The translations under genes and the position numbers were made by a program. From Candidatus Dormiibacterota bacterium (GTDB lineage: Bacteria > Chloroflexota > Dormibacteria > UBA8260 > Bog-877): a stretch of 6,746 nucleotides of DNA. Of this stretch, positions 1 through 5,373 are shown piece by piece. The stretch lies in the NCBI GenBank assembly GCA_003133485.1, contig PKXR01000119.1, positions 864 to 7,609 on the forward strand, in the 5' to 3' direction. The notes below the pieces were generated by a model. That model did no database searches. It saw only the letters and a list, made by a program, of their open reading frames with translations, and had not been told where the DNA came from. Each line of letters begins with the position of its first letter. The stretch's first letter is position 1.

Positions 1-1
1 A

Positions 2-757
2 GCCCTGGAGACGGCCTGGCGCGAGAACACTGCGGTGGTCTGGGTGGAGACCCCCAGCAACCCACTGCTCGCGGTCGTCGACATCCAGGCGGTGGCCGAC
101 GTCGCCCATGCCCGAGGGGCTCGCCTCGTGATCGACAACACCTTCGCCACCCCATACCTCCAGAACCCTCTGGCCCTGGGCGCGGACTTGGTGGTGCATT
201 CCACCACCAAGTACTTGGGAGGTCACTCGGACGTGGTGGGTGGATTTGTGGCAGTCAGCGACCCGGCGCTGGCGGAACGCATCGCCTTCTTACAAAATGC
301 GACCGGCGCCGTGCCGAGCCCCCTCGACTGCTACCTGGTCCAGCGCGGTGTCAAGACGTTGGCGGTCCGCATGGACCGCCACTGCCGGAACGCTGCCACC
401 GTAGCCCGGTTTCTGCAGCAGCACCCAAGGGTCACCCGGGTTCTTTACCCAGGCCTGGCGGAGCATCCCGGACACGGGGTCGCCAGCCGCCAGATGAGGG
501 ACTACGGTGGGATGGTCTCGTTCCTCCATGCGGGAGGCGAGGCGGCGGCAGTCGAGATGGTCAGCTTGACTAGGCTTTTCACTCTGGCGGAGTCGCTGGG
601 AGCGGTCGAATCGCTGATCGAGCACCCCGCCCGGATGACCCACGCCTCAGCTGCGAATTCGCCGCTGGCGGTCGACCCCCGCTTGGTGCGGCTCTCAGTC
701 GGCCTGGAGCTGGCCGACGACCTCATTGCCGACCTCGACCAGGCACTGGACCGCTGA
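2..757 (+). CDS. metB: Cystathionine gamma-synthase / Cys-Met metabolism PLP enzyme (5' truncated)
   Basis: This is the C-terminal part, about 251 residues, of a fold-type I PLP enzyme of the Cys/Met metabolism family; the reading frame is open from base 2, so the start lies outside the window. Cystathionine gamma-synthase joins an activated homoserine ester to cysteine to make cystathionine in the cytoplasm, on the way to methionine. Visible marks are VETPSNPL near the left edge, IDNTFATP whose Asp (codon 134-136) pairs with the PLP ring nitrogen, and HSTTKYLGGHSDVVGG whose Lys (codon 209-211) forms the Schiff base. Later come AESLGAVESLIEHPARMTH and the C-terminal RLSVGLE, whose Arg binds the substrate carboxylate. 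The wording is closest to mycobacterial MetB as I remember it, but cystathionine gamma-lyase and O-acetylhomoserine sulfhydrylase share these motifs, so the exact reaction is inferred. It converges on rsgA with only 22 bases between stops and no clear terminator. Confidence 0.87.
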   Translation, partial: ALETAWRENTAVVWVETPSNPLLAVVDIQAVADVAHARGARLVIDNTFATPYLQNPLALGADLVVHSTTKYLGGHSDVVGGFVAVSDPALAERIAFLQNATGAVPSPLDCYLVQRGVKTLAVRMDRHCRNAATVARFLQQHPRVTRVLYPGLAEHPGHGVASRQMRDYGGMVSFLHAGGEAAAVEMVSLTRLFTLAESLGAVESLIEHPARMTHASAANSPLAVDPRLVRLSVGLELADDLIADLDQALDR

Positions 758-779
758 GCCAAAGACCGCCTGATCTTAG

Positions 780-1844
780 CTACTGGGGGTGGCGGCGCGC
801 CTCCCGGCTTAGTGCCTTCCAACGCCGCTGGGCCTCCTGGCGCATCTGCAGATCGCCCCGCCGGGCAGCCAGCGACTTCAACTCCCGCTGCAGTTTGCGC
901 CAACTCTCGAGCCTCTCTGGCTCGAGGCTCCCCTCGGTGATCGCCGCCGTCACGGCGCACCCCGGCTCATTGCCGTGGTGGCAGTCGGAGAACCGGCAGT
1001 GGCTGGACAGCTCTTCTAGGTCAACGAAGGTCTGAGCCAGCCCCTCCGCCGCATCCCAGAGCCCCAATCCGCGCATCCCTGGGGTGTCTAGAAGCACCCC
1101 CCAGCCCGGTACCACCAGAAGCTGACCGTGGGTGGTGGTGTGCCGCCCCTTGCCGTCGCGTCGAGTGTCGGCCGTGGGCATCAGCTCGCGACCAGCGAGG
1201 GCGTTTACCAGAGATGACTTGCCCACACCGGAGGGGCCGAGAAGGGCCACGGTCCGCCCTGGGGCCAGATGGGTGGCCGCCAGCTCCGGGACGCCATCCC
1301 CGGTCGTAGCACTGACCGCCCTCACATCGACACCAATGGCAATGGACTGGGCCCACTGGAGCGCCTCGGACACCTCGCTCGCCTGACGGGTGTCCGACTT
1401 GGTCAGAACTACGATCGGGACCGCGCCGCTCTGCCAGGTGAGCGCCAGGTAGCGCTCTAGTCGGGCGGAGCTCTGATCCACATCTAAACCGCAGAGCAGG
1501 AAGACTAGGTCGACATTGGCCGCGATCACCTGGGCTGCTGTCTCACTCCCACTCCGATCGCGGACGAACGCCGTTCGACGCGGGAGCACCGCCGCTATCT
1601 GCTCGTGGTCTCCGGGCTGCTGCCCGGGACTGACGACGACCCAGTCTCCGGTCGCGATGGGCTGATGGAGCGAGTTGGTTCGTGCCGGATCGGGCCCCAG
1701 GACGGTGCATCGGCCCCGGTCGACGCGGGACACCCGGGCGGGCCTCCCCCGCTCTGGCCCCATTTCCGAATAAGCCTCCTCGAGAGCTTGGTCCCAGCCC
1801 AGGGGAATCAACGAGTCTAGATCTAGCGACGAAGATGCGGTCAA
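780..1844 (-). CDS. rsgA: Ribosome small-subunit-dependent GTPase RsgA (YjeQ)
   Basis: This is a 354-residue cytoplasmic GTPase that in known relatives checks late maturation of the 30S subunit near the decoding centre and releases other assembly factors. An N-terminal OB-fold (about residues 35-90, with GDWV at 66-69) precedes a circularly permuted GTPase domain. The motif order is G4 TKSD (148-151), G5 SAT (178-180), G1 GPSGVGKSS (203-211), G2 threonines (236-238) and G3 DTPG (253-256). The C-terminal zinc site C-x4-C-x-H-x5-C is intact (C283, C288, H290, C296). The start is TTG: GGAGG lies 7 bases upstream, and the family-typical N-terminal block LIPLGWDQALEEAY is kept only with this start. 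An internal ATG at 1763, also behind an AGGAGG, would lose that block. The SD sits in a small hairpin downstream of a possible leader peptide, suggesting translational control. Length and motifs are normal for the family. Confidence 0.97.
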   Translation of the reverse strand: MTASSSLDLDSLIPLGWDQALEEAYSEMGPERGRPARVSRVDRGRCTVLGPDPARTNSLHQPIATGDWVVVSPGQQPGDHEQIAAVLPRRTAFVRDRSGSETAAQVIAANVDLVFLLCGLDVDQSSARLERYLALTWQSGAVPIVVLTKSDTRQASEVSEALQWAQSIAIGVDVRAVSATTGDGVPELAATHLAPGRTVALLGPSGVGKSSLVNALAGRELMPTADTRRDGKGRHTTTHGQLLVVPGWGVLLDTPGMRGLGLWDAAEGLAQTFVDLEELSSHCRFSDCHHGNEPGCAVTAAITEGSLEPERLESWRKLQRELKSLAARRGDLQMRQEAQRRWKALSREARRHPQ

Positions 1845-1851
1845 GCGGTCG

Positions 1852-1866
1852 CCTCCGGTGTGGAGG
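1852..1866 (-). promoter_or_regulatory. Hairpin that pairs the rsgA Shine-Dalgarno sequence
   Basis: In the rsgA-sense RNA, CCTCC-ACACC-GGAGG forms a perfect 5-bp stem with a 5-base loop. Its right arm is the rsgA SD (complement of 1852-1856), 7 bases before the TTG start. Its left arm extends to CACCTCC (complement of 1862-1868), the same string as the anti-SD core of 16S rRNA. This arm can also pair for 7 bases with GGAGGTG of the leader SD (complement of 1971-1977). The hairpin would reduce rsgA translation unless opened. The pairing is seen in the sequence; the regulation is inferred. Confidence 0.45.
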
Positions 1867-1872
1867 TGCCCG

Positions 1873-1887
1873 CAGAGTTGGTCTCTG
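1873..1887 (-). promoter_or_regulatory. Small hairpin just after the leader stop codon
   Basis: In the rsgA-sense RNA, CAGAG-ACCAA-CTCTG forms a perfect 5-bp stem with a 5-base loop, starting 2 bases after the leader TGA. No U tract follows, so it is not an intrinsic terminator. It lies where a ribosome terminating on the leader would melt it, so it could be part of a translational switch with the next hairpin. Confidence 0.35.
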
Positions 1888-1889
1888 GA

Positions 1890-1964
1890 TCAGCGAGGGT
1901 CGGGCACCCAGGAAACAAATATGGGACAGTCCGCGAAGAGAGCCACGGGGACTTGCTGCTGCAT
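1890..1964 (-). CDS. Putative 24-residue leader peptide / small protein upstream of rsgA
   Basis: This is a short reading frame of 24 codons beginning MQQQVPVALFADC and ending WVPDPR, stop TGA. I recognise no family. The case for translation is its initiation site: on the minus strand AGGAGGTGA (complement of 1970-1978) matches nine consecutive bases of the usual complement to the 16S rRNA tail, with 8 bases between GGAGG and an ATG. This is a better site than that of any full-length gene in the window. It ends 45 bases before the rsgA start on the same strand, so it sits where a leader peptide would. The peptide carries one Cys, two Asp and a hydrophobic middle (ALF, PIFVSW), but it is too short to call a membrane segment. 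It could be a regulatory leader whose translation matters more than its product, a true small protein, or chance. Confidence refers to its being translated. Confidence 0.5.
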   Translation of the reverse strand: MQQQVPVALFADCPIFVSWVPDPR

Positions 1965-1969
1965 CTGGC

Positions 1970-1978
1970 TCACCTCCT
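1970..1978 (-). promoter_or_regulatory. Near-perfect Shine-Dalgarno sequence of the small leader frame
   Basis: The minus strand reads AGGAGGTGA here, complementary to the CACCUCC core of the 16S rRNA 3' tail over nine bases, with 8 bases between GGAGG and the ATG at 1964. It is the main evidence that the 24-codon frame is translated. Confidence 0.55.
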
Positions 1979-2010
1979 CGCTAACCTGGGCTTCCGACCT
2001 CGAGGCGGTG

Positions 2011-2040
2011 AGCTTAGCGATCGATCCCGCGCCAACGCAA
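2011..2040 (-). promoter_or_regulatory. Weak candidate promoter for the leader-rsgA transcript
   Basis: On the minus strand TTGCGT (complement of 2035-2040) and TAAGCT (complement of 2011-2016) are 18 bases apart, a poor -35 with a TAnnnT -10 box. Transcription would begin roughly 35-40 bases before the leader ATG. The match is weak and could be chance. The rest of the 1845-2137 divergent region holds no other gene I can support, and I find no clear promoter for the plus-strand oxidoreductase. Confidence 0.25.
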
Positions 2041-2137
2041 CAATCGGCGCAAAGTCAGCAATAACTCGCCCGGCCAACCCGCGGTGAGAGCGCCCGCCAC
2101 CAGTTGATGCTCGGACGCCACAGGAGGACTCCACCGA

Positions 2138-2617
2138 ATGGGCATTGAGATTCCCCCACGAGGCTCTCGAGGGTCCACCATGCCGCGTCTGCTAAATCGG
2201 TTCCTCGCCCCACTAATGAGGCTGCAGATAGCTAGGTACCGGCGCAGCAAGGGACCGGAGCAGCCGCGCATGATGGACTTCCCGGCCCTCCTGCTGACCA
2301 CGGTTGGTGCCAAGTCGGGCCAGCGACGCACCGTGCCCCTGGCCGGCTTCCCCGATGGCGAGAACGCGTGGCTCGTGGTTGCCTCTGCCGGGGGCGGAGC
2401 TCAACACCCGGCATGGTTCCTGAACATGGCCAAGCACCCGGACCAGATCTGGGTTGAGGTAGGCCCCCGCCAGATGCGCGTAAAGGGTGCGTCGCTGCGT
2501 GGCGCCTCGAGGGAGGAGGCCCTCCGCCGTGTCGCCACAATCTCGCCCCGATACGGGGGGTACCAGAAGAAGACCGATCGCGAGATTCCGGTCGTGCGGC
2601 TGAGCCCAGCCGACTGA
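2138..2617 (+). CDS. Deazaflavin (F420)-dependent nitroreductase/quinone reductase, Ddn family
   Basis: This is a 159-residue protein of the split beta-barrel, flavin-reductase-like fold of the Ddn / nitroreductase-family deazaflavin-dependent oxidoreductases. Members use reduced coenzyme F420 to reduce quinones or nitroaromatic compounds, often at the membrane; the substrate here cannot be told. Family marks are LLLTTVGAKSGQRRTVPL (51-68, cofactor-phosphate-binding region with KSG-x-RRT), VVASAGGGAQHPAWFLNM (80-97), a beta-strand IWVEVG (104-109) and the C-terminal YQKKTDREIPVVRL (142-155). AGGAGG (2122-2127) lies 10 bases before the ATG chosen. A second ATG at 2180, behind CGAGGG with about 6 bases spacing, would give 145 residues. 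It may be the real start, because codons between the two ATGs are less GC-biased at third positions and the family usually begins there. The gene stands alone, divergent from rsgA. It implies that the host makes F420. Confidence 0.9.
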   Translation: MGIEIPPRGSRGSTMPRLLNRFLAPLMRLQIARYRRSKGPEQPRMMDFPALLLTTVGAKSGQRRTVPLAGFPDGENAWLVVASAGGGAQHPAWFLNMAKHPDQIWVEVGPRQMRVKGASLRGASREEALRRVATISPRYGGYQKKTDREIPVVRLSPAD

Positions 2618-2885
2618 TTCGACCCTCCGGTTGTCGTCGCGACACAGCGCCTCCCCCCCCCACTGGCCTGGTGTCCTTCGAGATGTCGGGCCTTTACCTC
2701 TGATTCCTGAGGGAGGTGGTGCTCATCTGTTTGACTGGCGCCGTCTACAGCTTCATCGCCCATCCGCACGGGACTTGACCAGAACCCCAGCAGCACCGCC
2801 GGCGGGGACGGCAGCGACCTCGCCCTAGCGAACTGCAGCCGGGTTAGGCGGCAGGCTCAGTCACCCGGAGCCCTAGACGTCAACG
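2618..2885. other. Gene-free gap between the Ddn-type gene and the lipoprotein gene
   Basis: I find no reading frame with a credible start site or family resemblance in these 268 bases, although short open frames exist on both strands. Two convergent genes end at its edges. A weak hairpin TGTCG-TCG-CGACA (2632-2644) follows the Ddn-type stop, and GGCTC...GAGCC (2854-2872) follows the lipoprotein stop on the other strand. Neither has a U tract, so terminator calls are not supported. There is an uninterrupted run of nine C (2653-2661). The stretch could be decayed coding sequence, but I cannot identify a parent. Confidence 0.4.
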
Positions 2886-3683
2886 TCACCCCGCCTGGCA
2901 GGGGGCATAGTCGCTCGCTTGGTAGATCTTCTCGGCCGGAGCGGCCGCCAGGACGGCCCAGCTGGTCTTTCCGGTGCGCGCCAGGTAGTCGGCGACTATG
3001 TGGTAGCCGATGGCCCGGCCCGTCAGTAGGGGCATGCTGGACTCGCCAAAGATCACCGAGCTCACACTCCCCCCGGTCAGGACCTCCCCGTGGATGCCCA
3101 CGGTTTCTAAGAGCGGCTTGAGATGGCCCCATTGCTGGCACTCTTGCTTAGCGGTGAGCGCACCCACCCACGGGTCGGGAGGACCCGGGAAGGCGGATTC
3201 GCCGAAGGCGGTAGCGACCCCGTCTGCGATCACCTGATCGAGCAGTGTTCCCCCCACACCCGCTCCAGACGTGATCCGAACGCTCCGGTCGACTTCGCGA
3301 GCCAGAGTGCGGGCCAGACCCCGACTGACGTCGAATGGCTCTTCCAACCAGCTGGGATACAGCCCGATGGTGACGGCCCCGGTTTCGGGATCGGTGAATC
3401 CGGTGGCCCCGACGGCGGCGATGATCTGGTCCGGATCTCCGACCGTGACGGTGACCGTCATCTTCGGCCCCGGCAGCAGTGTGTCAATCTGCGCCAGGTC
3501 CTCCTGGGTAAGGCGCGTCAGGTCGACATTGTGGTTGGCGGCCTCATTGACCACCTGTCTCGTGAAAGAGACCAAAAACCGCCCGTTCGACGACTGAATT
3601 CGGATCGGGACCCGCGGATTGACATTGGCGCACCCGGCCACTGCCAGGGAGACCAGGACCACCATCGCTCCTGTTCTGTGCAT
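2886..3683 (-). CDS. Predicted lipoprotein with a DUF2268-like (Zn protease-like) domain, HExxH degenerate
   Basis: This is a 265-residue predicted lipoprotein anchored outside the cytoplasmic membrane. The start at 3683 gives a textbook signal peptide: MHRTG, a hydrophobic stretch MVVLVSLAVAG, then lipobox V-A-G-C with Cys18 as the lipidation site. A longer in-frame start at 3761 would put 26 extra residues before it and is unlikely. The body resembles the DUF2268 predicted Zn-dependent protease family in its layout: a helix LARTLAREVDRSVR (123-136), then LLDQVIADGVATAFGE (147-162), then GRAIGYHIVADYL (222-234). In DUF2268 the first helix carries AHEYHH and the second a Glu in an EGLA-type motif. 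Here both Zn-ligand His are Arg (RExxR, 129-133) and the second-helix acid is Asp154, so it is probably not a working metalloprotease. Two further Cys (182 and 262) may form a disulfide. There is no clear SD. The family assignment is from remembered pattern and moderately sure; function is unknown. Confidence 0.8.
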   Translation of the reverse strand: MHRTGAMVVLVSLAVAGCANVNPRVPIRIQSSNGRFLVSFTRQVVNEAANHNVDLTRLTQEDLAQIDTLLPGPKMTVTVTVGDPDQIIAAVGATGFTDPETGAVTIGLYPSWLEEPFDVSRGLARTLAREVDRSVRITSGAGVGGTLLDQVIADGVATAFGESAFPGPPDPWVGALTAKQECQQWGHLKPLLETVGIHGEVLTGGSVSSVIFGESSMPLLTGRAIGYHIVADYLARTGKTSWAVLAAAPAEKIYQASDYAPCQAG

Positions 3684-3685
3684 GG

Positions 3686-3805
3686 CTAGGAGAGAGGTTC
3701 GCGGTGAGTGCGGAACGAACGATTCCGGGCCAGGTCCCGCCCCAGCCAAGCTCCGACGCATCGCCCGTCCGCCGAACGACCCACCACCTGCTCTTGCGTG
3801 CCCAT
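3686..3805 (-). CDS. Doubtful 39-codon frame ending 2 bases before the lipoprotein start
   Basis: A frame beginning MGTQEQVVGRSADG ends at TAG, with only CC separating that stop from the lipoprotein ATG. This spacing would allow termination-reinitiation and would explain why the lipoprotein has no SD of its own. Against it, the frame's own GAGGAG abuts the ATG with no spacing, codon third positions are not more GC-rich than background, and no family is recognised. I list it as a possibility only. Confidence 0.15.
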   Translation of the reverse strand: MGTQEQVVGRSADGRCVGAWLGRDLARNRSFRTHREPLS

Positions 3806-3904
3806 CTCCTCGCCGTCACTCAGCCTCGCCGGCCACCAATCAGCCGAGTTTAGCCTCCCGCTCGATCCGGGGCCCGGACGGCCACCAGCTCACTCTGGCC
3901 GCCG

Positions 3905-3932
3905 CTGACTGACCCAACGTCGGCTCTATGCT
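3905..3932 (+). promoter_or_regulatory. Candidate sigma-70-type promoter of the PH-like gene
   Basis: CTGACT (3905-3910) and TATGCT (3927-3932) are 16 bases apart, close to TTGACA and TATAAT. Transcription would begin near 3939, leaving a leader of about 35 bases that contains GGAGGTGA (3956-3963) before the ATG at 3974. This is the clearest promoter in the window. The remaining bases between 3684 and 3904 hold only the upstream region of the divergent lipoprotein. Confidence 0.45.
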
Positions 3933-3973
3933 TCAGCGCGCACGGTTCCACACTTGGAGGTGAACTTCGAACT

Positions 3974-4357
3974 ATGGCTGACATTCGAGTCGACGACGGC
4001 GGACTCGTACTGGTGCTCACCGGACTCGAGAAAGTGGAGGGGGTCCATGGCGACATCCGAGTTCCCCTGTCCGCAGTGCGCGACGTCGAGGTGGTCGACC
4101 GGCCCCTCGACCTGATCCACGGTCTCAAAATGCCGGGCACCGGCATCCCCGGAAGGGCCGCGGTCGGGACCTGGATCAGCTCCGACGGGAAGACCTTTGC
4201 CGTCGAGCACCATGCCAGCCGAGGTGTCGTGGTGCGCTTGGAGGGCCAGACCTACCAGCAGCTGGTCATCGGATCCGACGATCCGGAAGCGCTCGCCGAA
4301 CGACTGAGATCAGCGATGCGCGACCCTAATCGGTATTCCAGTCGGCGACCAAGCTAG
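3974..4357 (+). CDS. Small PH-domain-like conserved hypothetical protein
   Basis: This is a 127-residue soluble protein without signal peptide or membrane segment. It resembles a small conserved actinobacterial protein that starts with MA-x-I/V-x-V, carries GDIRVPLSAVRDVEVVDRP (26-44), a Gly/Pro-rich turn MPGTGIPG (53-60), a GTW strand (65-67), a DGKTFAV strand (71-77), and ends with DDPEALAERLRSA (102-114). This alternation of short beta-strands closed by a C-terminal helix fits a bacterial pleckstrin-homology-like barrel. The biochemical role is unknown and no catalytic residues stand out. GGAGGTGA ends 10 bases before the ATG, a slightly long but workable spacing. The gene has its own promoter region, diverges from the lipoprotein, and shares its final CTAG with the corA stop on the opposite strand. 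The fold call is inferred from sequence pattern. Confidence 0.85.
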   Translation: MADIRVDDGGLVLVLTGLEKVEGVHGDIRVPLSAVRDVEVVDRPLDLIHGLKMPGTGIPGRAAVGTWISSDGKTFAVEHHASRGVVVRLEGQTYQQLVIGSDDPEALAERLRSAMRDPNRYSSRRPS

Positions 4358-4370
4358 ATCCAGAGCCGAC
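4341..4370. repeat. Inverted repeat centred on the overlapping stop codons of two convergent genes
   Basis: GTCGGC (4341-4346) and GCCGAC (4365-4370) form a 6-bp inverted repeat with an 18-base loop. Its axis at 4355.5 is exactly that of the CTAG palindrome (4354-4357) holding both stop codons. There are no U tracts. It could act as a bidirectional transcription end inside coding sequence, or be chance. Confidence 0.3.
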
Positions 4371-5313
4371 GGCGGAACAGATAGAGCTGGATCACCAGCG
4401 ATCCGACCATGAGCACGATCCCCCCTGCAAACGCGGCTCCGGATGGCTGAACCACCTGGGTGAGATACCCGAAGTTCATTCCAAAGAACCCGGTCAGGAA
4501 GGTGAGCGGCAGGAACAGGCTGGCCATCACCGTCAAGGTCTTCATGGTGCCGTTCAGTCGGTTGGAGACCGTCGACAAGTAGGTGTCCATGGCGCCCGAG
4601 AGCAGGTCCCGGAGCGAGTCGACCGTCTCGTACTGGCGCACCAGGTGGTCGTAGACGTCGCGGAAGTAAAGCGCGGCGTCCGAATCGGTCGGGTTGAGAG
4701 ACTGCGTGACCAGCTGCTGAAAGGAATCGCGCTGCGCGCCCAGGATCCGCCGGAGATCGGTGACCGTGTGCTTCAGGTCCGTGATCTGGGCCAGGTCCGC
4801 CTGATTCGCGGTGGTCACCAACCGGTCCTCTAGTGCATCGACCTCCTCGTCGATGGCCTCCAGAGCTGGGAAGGCGGAATCCACAATGGCGTTGGTCACC
4901 AGATATGTGAGGAACGTGGTTTTGCCCTGGGTTAGTGTCGCGTCAACGCCCAGCCGCCGCCGCACCTCAGCGAGGGACGGATTGGCGTCTTGGTGAATGC
5001 TCACGATCCAAGCGGGTGAGATGCAGAGGAACTGCTCACGGAGCACCACCTGCTGGTGCAGCCACTCCACCGCGATCAGAACCAGGAAGACGTAACCCGG
5101 GTATTCCTCCCACTTGGGACGCTGACCCCCGTGCTGGATGTCTTCGATGGTGAGCTGGTGGATGCCGAACCCTGACGACAAGAGCTCAAAATCGGCGTCT
5201 TTGGGAGCGTGGATGTCCAGCCAGAGGGGGCCCCGCTTGGCGCTCAGAGCCTTCTTCAGCCGGGCTAGGTCGCAGGCCTCCTCCAGGCCCTCCTCGGTAA
5301 CCAACCAGTGCAT
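4354..5313 (-). CDS. corA: CorA-family divalent cation channel
   Basis: This is a CorA/MIT-superfamily channel of 319 residues from the ATG at 5313, or 327 from an in-frame TTG at 5337; neither start has a clear SD, so ATG is preferred. CorA pentamers pass Mg2+, and some pass Co2+, Ni2+ or Zn2+, across the cytoplasmic membrane. Numbered from the TTG, the cytosolic domain includes the family string QRPKWEEYPGYVFLVL (72-87) and a long acidic helix bundle (150-265). Transmembrane helix 1 (about 267-287) ends in the signature GMN (286-288), helix 2 spans about 303-322, and FRRRLWI is the cationic cytosolic tail. The loop after GMN, FGYLTQVVQPSGAAF, lacks the MPEL motif and any acidic residue, so it is not a classical CorA loop and ion preference is uncertain. 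It lies 36-60 bases behind moaA on the same strand, probably cotranscribed. Its TAG overlaps the stop of the convergent PH-like gene. Confidence 0.95.
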   Translation of the reverse strand: MHWLVTEEGLEEACDLARLKKALSAKRGPLWLDIHAPKDADFELLSSGFGIHQLTIEDIQHGGQRPKWEEYPGYVFLVLIAVEWLHQQVVLREQFLCISPAWIVSIHQDANPSLAEVRRRLGVDATLTQGKTTFLTYLVTNAIVDSAFPALEAIDEEVDALEDRLVTTANQADLAQITDLKHTVTDLRRILGAQRDSFQQLVTQSLNPTDSDAALYFRDVYDHLVRQYETVDSLRDLLSGAMDTYLSTVSNRLNGTMKTLTVMASLFLPLTFLTGFFGMNFGYLTQVVQPSGAAFAGGIVLMVGSLVIQLYLFRRRLWI

Positions 5314-5373
5314 GGATTGGGACTCTAGCGGAGCCAACCACCGAGTCGAGAAGAGAGCACTGCCGAGGGCTTC

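Noticed and set aside
755..782. Terminator between convergent metB and rsgA
   Set aside because: Only 22 bases separate the stops, with no stable stem or T tract; short G/C matches nearby are background in this composition.
1858..2087. Open plus-strand frames of about 68-100 codons in the region upstream of rsgA
   Set aside because: No SD before their starts, composition unlike the real genes, and they lie antisense to the better-supported leader frame; no recognisable product.
2014..2331. Minus-strand frame of 105 codons overlapping the start of the Ddn-type gene
   Set aside because: It is antisense to a clearly conserved protein, rich in Arg and Gly as shadow frames in GC-rich DNA are, and has no family resemblance.
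2709..2778. GGGAGG followed by GTG and a 20-codon hydrophobic frame
   Set aside because: The SD-like bases touch the GTG with almost no spacing and the frame closes after 20 codons; there is no other support.
3440..3462. Overlapping palindromic GACGGT/ACCGTC units
   Set aside because: They lie inside the lipoprotein gene and follow from a repeated Thr-Val strand (MTVTVTVGD), so coding explains them.
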